The notes: generated by a model not told the origin, from the letters alone. Positions 10,541-22,260 are shown, numbered from the stretch's first letter. The stretch: DNA of 64,000 bases from Adiantum capillus-veneris (GCA_014529385.2 CM043960.1:121553543-121617542); one strand, 5' to 3'. Numbers and translations are program-made.

Positions 10541-10572
<32 letters not shown>
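10541..10572. repeat. (CT)n microsatellite
   Basis: About 16 uninterrupted CT units. Confidence 0.95.
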
Positions 10573-10575
<3 letters not shown>

Positions 10576-10881
10576 CACCAATGAGCAACACATGGCACGC
10601 CTACCTCACTGCAACTTGCTCAGTAAAGCACACCACATTTGGCATATATATCGACCTAGGAAATGAACACGGGGAGGTGATTATCCCTTTCAAATATTAG
10701 CCATGAAACATGGTCGGACAAGGGCCGCATTCCATGGGGCAAGAGCCACGCGTAGCATCACCACTAATGATGCACAAGTAGGTGATACCAATCTTTCCCC
10801 AATTTGTTTCATGTAAGGCACAGATGAGAGATGCCATGGGAATCTTCTACGCTAACGAATCCTAGAGCGAAATTTTTTTTT

Positions 10882-10953
10882 AAAAAAAGGGGAGGAGCTG
10901 GAGCCCTCACGCGCGCGGATGATGGGAGGGCTCCAGCCCCTCCCCTTTTTTTT
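10882..10953. repeat. Hairpin 4: 72-bp palindrome
   Basis: A7 G4 AGGAGCTGGAGCCC on the left pairs with GGGCTCCAGCCCCTCCCC T8 on the right, around GCGCGCGGATGATGG. It has the shared core only and no locus-specific outer arms beyond the A/T tracts. Confidence 0.85.
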
Positions 10954-11001
10954 GATCTCTCTGTTTGTTGACTACGCCTGCACACGGATCAAGTTCCAAT
11001 T

Positions 11002-11005
<4 letters not shown>

Positions 11006-11066
<61 letters not shown>
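11006..11066. repeat. Compound (CT)n(AC)n microsatellite
   Basis: About 16 CT units run directly into about 14 AC units. Confidence 0.95.
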
Positions 11067-12921
11067 CACGGCAGTTCTGGTAGCAAAGTCTTGCGAATCT
11101 AGCATTAACAATAATGAACAAAGAAGGTGGAGCTGAGTAACCATTGGGGGCTCATCTATTTATGGAGTCCTGATGGAGTGGTTAATGACAGGCCGCTCTC
11201 TACTGCTTTCTCATGCAGATGATGTTGGCTTGGCAGTAACTCTTGTGCCGTTAACATTGATGGCATACTTATGTGCTCTGCAACGAGAAAATAAAATCAA
11301 AATAGAGGAAGATACAAAAGTAAATGAGAGCAAGCACCGGAAGGAAATTGAAGAAGAGAAAATTAGTAGAAGAGCAGGAGGACGTCGTAAATTTAGGCCG
11401 GCCAAGAATGATCAGAAGTGTGCCAGGATGATCAGCAATTGGGGAACATAGATCTGAGCGCAACATCAACAGGCACATGCTGCAGCAGCTGCAGGTGTAG
11501 GCTCTATTGTAGGCCAAGAGGAGCCCCCAAGTGGTTACTCAGCTCCATCAGTTCTGGTGGTGGGCTGCGAGCAGCATCTAGAGGAGCACATATGATGTCT
11601 CTGATGTTTTGGGCTAAGGCCGCTGATTATACGATTTGGGAGCCAGTCAGCTGAGGCTAAAGCAACATCTACCCTTCACGATTATTTTACTTATCTTGTT
11701 GTCCAGATAGTGCTGGCACAACTTGAGGTAATGTGCGTGCGTGCGTGAGAGAGATAGAGAGACCTCCCCTCTCGTGGCCGTGGGCTGCCAGCAGCATCCA
11801 GAGGAGCACATGGAGGGAGGAACTCGGTGGAGCGACTACTCATAAGCAGGCAGTTGCTTTCATGGGAGAGCTAGGCAAGGGAGGGGTCTTCGGGATCTTA
11901 TTAGATAAGTATCCTTGATGCATATTTTATGCGACCTCTTTAGAGACAGATATGCTCAGCTTGCCCTTAAGTCATCCCGACTACGAGCGCTACAGAGAGA
12001 CACAACATGTATGGGCATATGACATCATGGTTTCAATCACATGTCTTCAACATGGATAGACTACCTTGCATGCACCCTCCCTATCTCTCTCATGGACAAA
12101 GATCTCTAAACTTGTATGTCAAGATTTGATTCAGCTAGATACTAGGAGCATATGGCTACCGCCGATTCAAGAGTTGGAGAAGATAATGGCTTTCTATAGA
12201 GAGCATCTTCTCCAACTAATAGAGGATGGATATATGATCAGACCCGCCTATATGGACACTCATTTATCATATGGGATATGATATGCTATTGGTCAGATGC
12301 ACACATCATTGCATCTGCTAGATATTGAGATTGGCAGATTGAGGAAAGTACTAGTAGACAGCATTATGAGATATCAAGATCATAGATTCCTTAGGTTGTT
12401 TTGGCTAGATCTATGCAAACACAGGGAGAGTCCCTTGAGGAGATAATGCAGCGGGAGACATTCACAAAGGGAGATCACTGACTTCTTCAGAGTAGGGACT
12501 TAGCAACCAAATGAGCATGCTTCATAGCAAACTTCAGAGCCCACTTATACTAGAGGTATATTAACTGATAGAGCCATTGAGCCTGGGAGAGCTAGACGCC
12601 CAAGGTATACAAGGGAGACGACAACATTGATGGAGGCTCCATCATAGGACCAAGTCTATTCTAGCGCGACATGGGAGAGGCCCAATATGACTATTTATAC
12701 AGGTGCACATTGACAAATCTCTTCAACAAGCGATGCAATACTTTTTCAGACAACGCCCGATGCCAGGCATTCTCAAGCATTGATGATATGATGATAAATT
12801 TAGTCTTTCACTTTAGTTTTATTTTTGTACCCAGACATTGGATCCACTAAGATTGTATCAATTTGTTCTCATAGGTCTTTTTGGCGTTTTGAAGACGTAT
12901 AATATAACATTTAACTACATT

Positions 12922-12924
<3 letters not shown>
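11067..12924. other. Unassigned MULE interior with weak coding-like stretch
   Basis: No recognised gene. A plus-strand stretch at about 12066-12281 (IWLPPIQELEKIMAFY, then LLQLIEDGYMIRPAYMD) has protein-like composition, and frames up to about 12780 continue in short pieces between stops. A near-repeated phrase (GGGCTGCGAGCAGCATCTAG near 11563 and GGGCTGCCAGCAGCATCCAG near 11781) suggests a small internal duplication. The (CT)n run at 12925-12968 follows. Confidence 0.3.

Positions 12925-12968
<44 letters not shown>
12925..12968. repeat. (CT)n microsatellite
   Basis: About 22 uninterrupted TC/CT units. Confidence 0.95.
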
Positions 12969-12970
<2 letters not shown>

Positions 12971-14335
12971 GCAGCTCATCATCGAGGACTTGTGTTGTCT
13001 TTAGTAGACCACTGCATTTGGCATGCATGTCCACTAAAGCATTGCCAAGCCCGGTTCCCCCCCCCAACAGATCTTGTTTCATGATATCACATTACCATAT
13101 CTCGTATACATATCAATTGTTATGTTGCCAAGTGTAGTATTTTCTTCCTAGCAATCCTTGTATGGAAATCTATTCATGAACTAGTTCCCCCAAGTGCTCG
13201 TCTTCTACAATGCCACATGCTTTTAATTAGCTGGAAAAAGTCACCCCATTCAAGGAGAAGCCCTTTCTCTGCATCAATTCTAAACACATTAAAGCTTTGA
13301 TCTTAGCATTGTTTTTGCTTTTTCTCTCCCTTGACTGCTAGAGCATATAAGACTATAGTTGCCTATGCCTCTAAGACACCTCAACATGATTGGTGTAAGA
13401 TTTTTTATGGCAGACAGCATATAATAGTATAAAATTAAAACCTTACATCACACGGCCTCCTCCCTAATTTGTACACCAACTATCGACATGCATATGCTGC
13501 TTTCAAAGATTTGAATAATGTTTTTTCTTTTTCTCTCCTTTACCTGTTAGAGCATATAAGACTAGCTGCCTTTGGAGGCAACAACCCCTTTTCCCTCACT
13601 CTATAACGGCCCCTAGGCATACCATATGACCATCTCTAAAACATGTTTCTCATGAAATTTATCTTTCAAAAAACTCAACAAGAGAAATTCTTCATGTCAA
13701 ACTCTAGAATTTCATAGCTAGTAGTTTTTGCTTGCAACATTTGCATGCATTTACACTATCCCTTTGGAATATCTGATGCGCATTTTACACCTTGTAGTTC
13801 ACAAAAACATTCAGTATTGATCTTTGACCATAAACACAAGGACAACAAGGCTTTCTTTGCACAATGCACACTACCCTCTTGGCCCTCATACCTCTCTTTG
13901 CCAAGTCTCTCCTCCCTCTTCATTCTCGACCTCCCTTCTCCTACGACTTCAAACTCTAAATTGACAAATATCCCCTCTTTTTGAAAAAAATACTAAGCAT
14001 GATATTCAATCCAAATACATGCAAGATCAAAACGATCTCTAAAGTATGTTGTTTTCTAGAATATGATGTTCAGTCAAAACTTATTAGAAATGGTTCTTTT
14101 TTTAAAGTTGCATTTCACGCTAATTAATAAGAGATGTGCCACAAGCAAGGCCATGGGGGTCCAACACCAATCAGATCTGTGAAAGAGACAGAACCAAGAT
14201 GAAATGTCAATCGTGGATCTCTATCTTATCCAATAGGCATACATCTTACATTTGATCATTTGGTGATTGAAGAATTGTACAATCTAATGAAGACTTTTCT
14301 CATGCCACAATAATATTTGAAAATATCATTAGTGT
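12969..14335. other. Unassigned MULE interior with a small duplication
   Basis: No gene seen. A phrase of the form TAGAGCATATAAGACTA occurs near 13340 and again near 13549, in each case after a TTTTTCTCTCC tract, indicating a local duplication about 210 bp apart. The 79-codon frame at 13745-13984 has no recognisable feature. Confidence 0.4.
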
Positions 14336-14413
14336 AATACGAGCATTAAAAAGCTCGAAATTAATGTTTCAATTCCAAAAGCTCGAAAAAAAAGCTTGCA
14401 AATATAAAATCCC
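14336..14413 (-). repeat. Right terminal inverted repeat of the MULE-like unit
   Basis: Read inward from 14413 the sequence is GGGATTTTATATTTGCAAGC followed by GAGCTTTT-type motifs, matching the left end in inverted orientation. Confidence 0.6.
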
Positions 14414-14423
14414 CTTTGTATTA
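14414..14423. repeat. Right copy of 10-bp target duplication
   Basis: CTTTGTATTA, exact match to 239-248. Confidence 0.75.
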
Positions 14424-14444
14424 TAGGTTTCCCCCATCAAGGGA

Positions 14445-14948
14445 GAGCAATGTCTCTATGTAACTTTTCTGACACAAGGCAATACCACCATCACACTGCT
14501 TAAAATGTATACCCAAGACGTAATGATGCAACAACCCCAAATCTTTCATCTTGAAAGTAGCATTCAAATCAGCCTTAAATTCAGCAATATGTCTCTCATT
14601 TGGTCTAGTGATCAGCAAATCATCGACATAAAGAACCACAATGATATATACATCATCCTCACGCTTTACATACAATGTGCTTTCTATTGGACTGTTACGA
14701 AAGCCTTGTTTAACCAAATTAGTGTGAGCTTTCTCATACCAATCACGAGGAGATTGCTTCAACCCATACAAAGCCTTCTTACATCTGCACACTTTGTCCT
14801 CTTGTCCTTTTATGACAAAACCACGAGGCTGCGTTACATAAACTTCCTCAAATATGTCACCATTCAAGAAAGCAGTAACAATGTCTGATTGATGTACATC
14901 CCAACCAAAATGAGCTGCCAATGCACATAGAAAATGCATAGTAGTCAT
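14445..14948 (-). pseudogene. copia-II reverse transcriptase part
   Basis: Contains the copia RT blocks HQSDIVTAFLNGD, YGLKQSPRDWYEK and the catalytic YVDDLLIT, then KDLGLLHHY. It is part of a fossil element. Confidence 0.9.
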
Positions 14949-15439
14949 ACAACAAGTGGGAGCAAAAGTCTCTTCATAATCTATGCCTTTTTGTTGTGCA
15001 TAACCCTTTGCAACAAGTCGAGAGCCTTATGGCAATCAATCTCACCATCCGGCTTGCGTTTCAACTTGTAAACCCACTTCGTACCAATGGACTTTTTGCC
15101 AGGAGGCAAATCACATAAAGTCCATGTGTCATTTTCTATAAGTGCATCATATTCTGATTACATGGCATCCATCCAATTTTCTGAATTATGTGCTTCATCA
15201 AATGACAGAGGCTCCTCAACATCATGTAAGCTAGACACAACCAAAGCATAACAATCCGATGCATAAGATGCATGGAAAGATCCTGAACGAGTACGACTAG
15301 ACAAAGGTGCATCCAGTTTACTGTCACGCAAAGTATGCACCATCCATTTTGGCATACCTCTAGCCTACTCATTTTCATCCCTTTCCTCATCAAGTACATC
15401 ATGTACATCTACATCAGCAATAGGCTAATCTACAACATT

Positions 15440-16384
15440 TTAAAAAACCCCCATAGGTTGTGCATTTGCCTCATTGGAACTTACATTCGTATTTCCACCA
15501 CCAAAAAGAGGCAACAAAGTGTCATAAATGTTCTGTGAGCTTACATTATTGTCTCTAGTACATGATAGCAAGGGATGAACAGAATCTTCCACAAACACTA
15601 CATCTCGTGAAACCAGAATACGTTTTGTTTGTGGATGATACAACCTATAACCTTTTCTTTCAGCACTATAACCTACAAAAATACATTTGACAACCTTATC
15701 ATCCAATTCTTTGCACTGTGTTTGTGGCACCAAAGCATATGCCAAACAACCAAAAACACGCATGTGCTCAATAGAAGGCTTTCTATCATGCCATGCTTCA
15801 TATGGAGTAATAGTCTGCAAAGCTTTTGTAGGACACCTGTTTAGTACATAAGTGGAACACATGATGGTCTCAAGCCAAAAAGAATGCGGCAAAGCGTGAC
15901 TTTTGACCATACATCGTGCCGTTTTTGTCAGTGACTTGTTTTTCCTCTCAGCAACACCATTTTGCTGAGGTGTATAAGGCATTGTACATTGGTGTTTTAT
16001 CCCACGACTAGCCAAAAATGCATTGAGTTCATGAGACATATACTCCCCCCCTCGATCGGAACGGAGGGTGCCCATAGTACATTTCGAGACATTTTCAACC
16101 ATATCCAGAAATTGTTTGAAGCACATAAAAACTTCGGACTTCGCTTTAAGCGGAAATACCCATGCATGCCTAGAGTAATCATCAATGAAAGTCACGAAGT
16201 ATAGGTTATTTCCCAAGGACAGAGTTTGCATGGGCCCACAAACATCACTATGCACAAGCTGCAACCTACATGTGGCCTGAGCTGAACCATCCTTCAAAAA
16301 CTTAGAACGTTGCATCTTACCCAAAATACAACCTTCACAAACATATTTGATAGGTGCTTCAAGAGGCGGCAAAGAAGCAACCAT
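15440..16384 (-). pseudogene. copia-II integrase part
   Basis: A 314-codon stretch with the end of the zinc-binding region (CEGCILGKMQRSKF) and the catalytic core: HSDVCGP, RSDRGGEY and NGVAERKN supply the D, D and E of the DDE triad. It is followed by the GCLAYALVP and KCIFVGYS motifs typical of plant copia. It is part of a fossil element. Confidence 0.92.
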
Positions 16385-16436
16385 ATCAGATTTTTACAAA
16401 CGCAGCAAACTGGCAAAATTTAGATGACCAAAACGT

Positions 16437-17075
16437 TGGAGAGGGGGAAAGGGGAACACACCCAGCACAGAACACAATGCCTCACTATAGCCCAGGGTAT
16501 ACACAGCGCCCCAATCCACTAGAGTTCACCTTCAAAACTCAAAACTACCCGCAAGCAAACCATTGCTTTCACACAACCACACGCACATACGCCTTGCAAT
16601 GCCCAAACAGACTCAATCACTCCGCTTCGCTCAATTCACAGCCTTCCGCACTCACACAGACTCTCTGTACCTCTCTTTGCACGACAAACCTCGGGGGCAC
16701 ACACGCCGACACATGCCCAAAAACACACGCACACAAGCAGAGAAGAGAAGGGGGAAGGGGGAATGACGCCTTGAAACAATAGGGAATAGTCTTCTAGCAT
16801 AGGCAATGTCATGTACAACCAACACACTGCTGGCATGAACCTCGGCAACCAAAACAATGAGCTCCAAAAGCTTTGGCAAGAAAAACCCTCCTTGGTCCAA
16901 AGACACTGGTCCAAAAAGACCCATACAAATGAACATAAGCACCCTTTTATAGGGGTGTGCTTAGAAATATCAAAAAAGAAAAATGGTGGTGTGATTCCAT
17001 GTCGTGCACTCCCTTTGGAGTTCTATTTAGAAGTTTTATGCATTGCCAACACCTGGCCTAGTTATTTTGGAAAGC
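16437..17075 (-). repeat. Element V LTR, left copy (3' LTR)
   Basis: In plus coordinates it begins TGGAGAGGGGGAAAGG and matches 20623-21260 with roughly a dozen differences. The inner boundary is uncertain by a few bases. Confidence 0.85.
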
Positions 17076-17242
17076 TTTGCATGCTTCACCTCTTGCCCTT
17101 TGTTCTTTTCATTCTTTTGGCCGGCCAGATTTCCCACTTTGGTGCCTTTGCATTTGGCTTTGTCCACCTCGTTGCTCCCGGACTTCCCTTCTCGCTCTCC
17201 TTGCATGTTGCTGCGGGATTTGCCTCTTACCTGAGGGGGGAA

Positions 17243-17266
17243 GGCAATAGCGACATCGCTATTGCC
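17243..17266. repeat. 24-bp palindrome in element V
   Basis: GGCAATAGCGA and TCGCTATTGCC are perfect inverted arms around CA. Confidence 0.8.
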
Positions 17267-18489
17267 CTCTCCCTTTTCCTCTCAAAAATTTGGTGCCCCA
17301 AGGGCCGCGGGACCACCCCTTATTGGGGCTACCACATCATCACCGGGCTCACACCGCCGCGCCGCCATACGGCCGCCCACGGGCGCCACCATCTCCTTGC
17401 ACCGCCCAAAAGAACCACCAAAAACCACTGCTGCGCCGCCATAGCTAGGGGGAGGGGAGCTCCCCTCACTCCTCTTGGATGTCTATGGGAGGGCCACGCC
17501 CCAGCCTAAATACCCCGCGCCGAGGAGCCCCGCGCCCGCATGTGGGTTATACAGGCTGCCACGTGGCGGCCCTAGAGGCCATGGCCTTTTGAACTCCAAA
17601 AAAACCCCATTACATTTTTAACACAAGCCTTTTTTTTGGCCTGCCTTCATCTGGCCTCCATTCTCTGCTCCCAGGTCCTACTACCAAGCTGTAACCACCA
17701 CCTGAAATGCCACTTTCTCGGCTCTGCCCACACCCTCTGTCTCTGCATTTTGACCCCTCGGCATTCTCGAATCAAGGCTCTCAAAAATGGAAAAAAACAT
17801 CTGCAATCCAATCCGGTCAAATGCTCCCAGTTTTCCGACTGCTATCTTCTCGCTCCGGACACCGTTTGGCATGCAGTCACTTCCTGTTAGCTCCGTATAA
17901 TGTACACTCCACTCTAGAACTTTGTCGAGGCTCAGAAGATGCCAGATGGCACATTCTCCAATGCAGCCAAGTGGGCTCAGACCCGGGCTCAGACCCAGCC
18001 CCCGGAAAAACTTCAAATGATCATATCTTGCAAACCATGGCTCCAATCCACAATCCGAAAAGACGGGTAGGCTCCACAAATTGAGCTCTACACATCTATA
18101 CCTCAAGCTCCACTTGGACCACCTGTCTCCAGCTACCTTGTCCGGCAAGAATCTGCAAACCACCAAAACTTCAACCTTCAATAACTTGGGCTCCGTAGCT
18201 CAGTTTGATGAGCTGTCTGGACCTGCTCCTTCAGCATTTCAAGCTCTTCATTCCTGGATCCAAAGGCTTCACTTTGCATCTCTTTCACCTGCTACCCCAA
18301 TTAGCCCCTTATGTAGCCTTTCTTGGCCTACAAGCCGCATCATGCACACACTTCCGCTGCTACCTGCTATCCCGTGACCTTCCTGGCTGCGCCAGTCCTT
18401 TGCCATGCTTTTGCTTGCTTGTACACACCTGTCCATGCCATCTTCTAGAGTTGACACACTTTGGTTGCACCATCATTGCCCACCCCCCT

Positions 18490-18509
18490 GTTGAGCATTT
18501 ATGCTCAAC
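18490..18509. repeat. 20-bp palindrome in element V
   Basis: GTTGAGCAT and ATGCTCAAC are perfect 9-bp inverted arms around TT. Confidence 0.8.
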
Positions 18510-18612
18510 CACATGAAAGCTTTATTTCACTATAAACTGCAAAACTTGGCACACACTATGAGAAAACTCAAACCATATGTACAATGTTTTATTGCATCCT
18601 ATTATCAAACCT

Positions 18613-20001
18613 TCAAGTGGGTTGCCCCACCCCCTGCATCACATAGCTTCCACCTGGATCAAACACCTGGCTCTGTTCACTTTCATCCATCTGTAACAAC
18701 CTCCAATAGTGCCCTACCCAAGCACGTAGCCATCCATGCACACAAAAGGCCCATAGCACTTTAGCACCTCTTCGAACATCATCTTTCCTCATCAGCCTAT
18801 ATGGCTCTGCAAACACATCATCTGTATGAACCAACACTTCTGACCCTCCCTCCCAGCCATGTAAAGTAGAGCTCCTCTCAAGGGAACCCCGTATCTGATG
18901 GATAACATACGGCACAGTTGCACTTACAAGCATACCTTTCAACCATGGATTGCATACCTCTTTTGAAAGCTTGGACACATCCTGGGAACCTCCTCCATAT
19001 GCCATAGAACGCATCTCTTGCACTGGCTTCATGCTCTCTTGCACCTCCTCTTCGAACTCACTTACATTGTCATCAAGCCCTTCATCATCGATTGGCCCTT
19101 CAAGGTCGCTCAGCACTTCCTTCTGTCCAGCTTCAGTCTCCTGCTCTTCAATCACCTCTCCTACCGCTGCATCATGCTCCTCCATAGACATGGCCGCTTT
19201 ATCTCTCTTGGAAAAATGGTGCACATGTTGCACCACCATGGCACATTCCACCGCTACTTTCATCAGCATAGCCAGTAGCATGGCACCGCACACTACCTTC
19301 ACCTGCATTTCATCATCTGTAGGTCTAGACCGCACCTTTTGGCTTTCATCAGCTACCTCGGTTTGCTCTGTTCCTTGCTCTTCTTGCACATGGGCTACTA
19401 CCATATCATCAAACATATAAGAGGGCAGCTTTACCTTTACCAGTTTGGGTTCATCAGATTCCGTCTCTCCGTCATGGGATGTGGACTCATCCGTTCTATC
19501 CTACTCGCTTGTCTCCCAGCAAATTGAGCTTGTATCATCATCGGCATCAGCATCATATACCAACTCTGTATCGGCATCTTCATCCACTTGTTGCTCCACA
19601 CAAGCTTGACCATCTTCACCACTTTGCAAACTTTCTTCACCAGCTTCTGAACCCTCGGTATCTGCATCTCGATTGCATTCTGCTACCATTTCATGCAAAC
19701 TTTCAACAAGACCATGCTTTACCTCTTCAATCCGTACTGGAACCTCCACATCTGCTACCACTTTTGCATCTTGGTTCACCTCGACATGGAGCTTCTCCTC
19801 GTTGACAAGCTCTTCCACCCTCGGCACATGGACATCACAAACTGGAACCTCCAAGGAACATAACCAATAGTAGGTCTTACCTCCACAGGTCTTGCATTTT
19901 GCACAACTAGAACCACCTTTGGTTGGACCAAAGAGCACTTCGCTACCTCCGCAACAGGGATATAATCTGTTGGCTTTAACATTCCCAACTCCAGCTTCCA
20001 C
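18613..20001 (-). pseudogene. Element V acidic coding-like region
   Basis: Long minus-strand frames are strongly acidic (for example DADADDDTSS and EEQETEAGQKE). They include a cysteine cluster CAKCKTCGGKTYYWLC that could bind zinc and a hydrophobic run CGAMLLAMLMKVAVECAMVV that could be a membrane segment. No known domain is recognised and none of it resembles pol. It is broken. Confidence 0.4.
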
Positions 20002-20288
20002 TTCACCTTTCTGCTCTTTATCTTTTCCAGATAGACCATGTCTCCATAGGTATCTGCACCATCTTCAACCTTTTCTCTAATCCTCGGATGCAAGCACTCT
20101 AACAGCTTTGACAACTTCAAAGATTGATTGCTTTTGACCCCAGTAGCAATCTCTAACTGCTTCCAACAAGCTTCAAACTACTCAATGAAAATAGAGTAAT
20201 TTTTACTTACATCTTGGTGTAACGCCTTCAGCTTTGCACCAGCTTTTTCCGCCGTAATCACCTCTCAAAACCGCTCCAGAAACTAACT

Positions 20289-20510
20289 CTACAACCTTTG
20301 CCATGATTCTCGATCACTGCTCTCTAAGCCATCAAACCACACCTTTGCTTTACCTCGCATCAACAGCGGCACCATCTGTAATCTTTTTGCATTCGTTGAC
20401 ATACGCATTGAGAGCAACCATAATTCAAAATCTGCTAACCAATCCTCGGGATCTTCGACGCCCGTAAATATGGGGCCAAAACTTGGCTCCACCATCTCTG
20501 TCAGCTTCAA
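20289..20510 (-). pseudogene. Element V gag-like part
   Basis: Contains FTGVEDPEDWLADFELWL and MRGKAKVWFDGL, the pattern of the Retrotrans_gag capsid domain (a WL...F start followed by A..W...L). It lies about 90 bp from the primer site, as gag should. Confidence 0.65.
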
Positions 20511-20600
20511 CCTTGACCATCAAACATCTCGACCAATAGCCAACCGCTTTGTTGGCAAAAAAACACCGCTTTCAACCGCAAATTGGAGCATCAGACAGCT

Positions 20601-20617
20601 CCTCAATGGGGGCACCA
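20601..20617 (-). other. Element V primer binding site
   Basis: On the minus strand this reads TGGTGCCCCCATTGAGG, five bases from the LTR edge. Gypsy-II and gypsy-III carry the same first 11 bases in the equivalent position. Confidence 0.7.
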
Positions 20618-20622
20618 GAAGA

Positions 20623-21260
20623 TGGAGAGGGGGAAAGGGGAACACACCCAGCACACAACACAATGCCTCACTATAGCCCAGGGTATACACAGCACCCCAA
20701 TCCACTAGAGTTCACCTTCAAAACTCAAAAGTACCCGCAAGCAAACCATTGCTTTTACACAACCACACGCACATACGCCTTGCAATGCCCAGACAGACTC
20801 AATCACTCCGCTTCGCTCAATTCACAGCCTTCCGCACTCACACAGCCTCTCTGTACCTCTCTTTGCACGACAAACCTCGGGGGCACACACGCCGACACAC
20901 GCCCAAAAACACACGCACACAAGCAGAGAAGAGAAGGGGGAAGGGGGAATGACGCCTTGAAACAGTAGTGAATAGTCTTCTAGCATAGGCAATGTCATGT
21001 ACAACCAACACACTGCCGGCATGAACCTCGGCAACCAAAACAATGAGCTCCAAAAGCTTTGGCAAGAAAAACCCTCCTTGGTCCAAAGACATTGGTCCAA
21101 AAAGACCCATACAAATGAACATAAGCACCCTTTTATAGGGGTGTGCTTAGAAATCTCAAAAAAGAAAAATGGTGGTGTGATTCCATGTCGTGCACTCCCT
21201 TTGGAGTTCTATTTAGATTTTTATGCATTGCCAACACCTCGCCTAGTTATTTTGGAAAGC
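20623..21260 (-). repeat. Element V LTR, right copy (5' LTR)
   Basis: Partner of 16437-17075. It ends near the shared string TTTTGGAAAGC, so the outer edge is uncertain. Confidence 0.85.
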
Positions 21261-21914
21261 GACTCTTGCAACAGCAATGTGCATAATGCATCAAACTTGA
21301 AAACTTCAGGATTTCCTTGGGTCATAAGTCTCCAAGTACTAGGAAAAGTCTGGTAAGAATCTGGTAAGGCATCAAGAACAGTCTGCACGAGGGAACTGTC
21401 TGAAATGACTTCACCTGCAGAAATAAGTTGCTCATTGATATCCTTGACACTAGCAAGGAAAGTGTCCATATCATCTTCCTCATGCCTAATCTTCGACTCC
21501 AGCTCTTTACGCAGCAAAGCAATTTTAGCCTCATTGCGACTTGCATAAAGACCAGCCAAAATATCCCAAGCTTGTTTTGCAAAGTTTGCTGAACGGATGT
21601 GAGGAAAAATGGTGTGCTTCACAGACAATGCAATAAATGCATGAGGCTGCGCATCCTTTACATCCCGACGAGCTTGTTCTACCGTAGGCAAAACAACTCT
21701 AATAGTTGCAATCCTTGTAGCAAGACCTGCAACATCCTCAACATCGCCTACATCCTCAGAGCTAGGACGTACATCAATGCCCTGCACAATGTTCCAGACG
21801 CCCTTTGACACAAGAACATGTTGCACCATATAAGCCCACATAGGGTAGTTGTCCCCATCCAACCTGTCCTCAGCAACAAACATCTTGAACACATCTGTGT
21901 TGTTGTCAGCCATA
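21261..21914 (-). pseudogene. copia-II gag part
   Basis: Starts at the ATG of MADNNTDVFKMF and carries the UBN2-type gag pattern: EDRLDGDNYPMWAY, VLVSKGVWNIV, KQAWDILAGLYA and DSYQTF. It is part of a fossil element. Confidence 0.9.
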
Positions 21915-22260
21915 ATAAATGTTGCACCTGATGTGAAAACTACGCGAAAATAGGAGAAACGGAGCGAGAACAACACGTGCTACATAGCCCAAACCGTAGA
22001 AGACTATAAGGCACCTGTTATGTAGAAAACGGCACTGACATAATTTTTGCACAAAATGACAAAATTGCCTGTGCAGACCTACCTGTAGTGGAAACGGAGG
22101 CCGAAATGAGCATGAAACAAAATTCTGAGCAAACTAAGCTCTATGAGCTCACCCAAAATTTATGTCGACCTGAGAATGCTTGCCAAAGCTCACTGAAATC
22201 GGAGAAAGTGAGCAGGTGTGTGCTGGAGCAGCTGGCGACTAAGCCCGGGAGGACACAAGC

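Larger units (their letters stand above)
249..14413. mobile_element. Mutator-like (MULE) DNA transposon, 14.2 kb
   Basis: The unit is flanked by the direct 10-bp repeat CTTTGTATTA. Its ends are inverted copies of each other: inward from the left GAGTGTGTTTTATTTGCGAGC, and inward from the right GGGATTTTATATTTGCAAGC, each followed by several GAGCTTTT motifs. Long degenerate terminal repeats with a 9-11 bp target duplication are characteristic of Mutator-like elements. The interior holds an unrecognised broken gene split by copia-I, a GTACCA minisatellite, four hairpins, CT/AC microsatellites and about 3 kb of unassigned sequence. I see no MULE transposase or SWIM zinc finger, so the unit is probably non-autonomous or carries captured sequence. 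Without copia-I it would be about 9 kb. The superfamily call rests on the ends only. Confidence 0.65.
16437..21260 (-). mobile_element. Element V: gag-only, apparently non-autonomous LTR element
   Basis: Two direct repeats of about 638 bp (16437-17075 and 20623-21260), about 2% different by eye, enclose a 3.5-kb interior. A primer-type site TGGTGCCCCCA follows the 5' LTR on the minus strand, then a gag-like stretch (20289-20510) and a long acidic coding-like region. I find no protease, reverse transcriptase, RNase H or integrase motif. This layout matches the class of non-autonomous LTR elements that keep gag but not pol (TR-GAG type). It lies within copia-II, without a convincing target duplication. 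It has several breaks. Confidence 0.75.

Noticed and set aside
249-14413. PIF/Harbinger identity for the large unit, from TTA beside GAGTGTGTTT
   Set aside because: A three-base TTA duplication is not kept on both sides, whereas the 10-bp duplication is exact and fits Mutator-like elements.
16811-17509. 232-codon plus-strand frame across the edge of the element V LTR
   Set aside because: It is antisense to the element, starts inside the LTR and has low-complexity composition.
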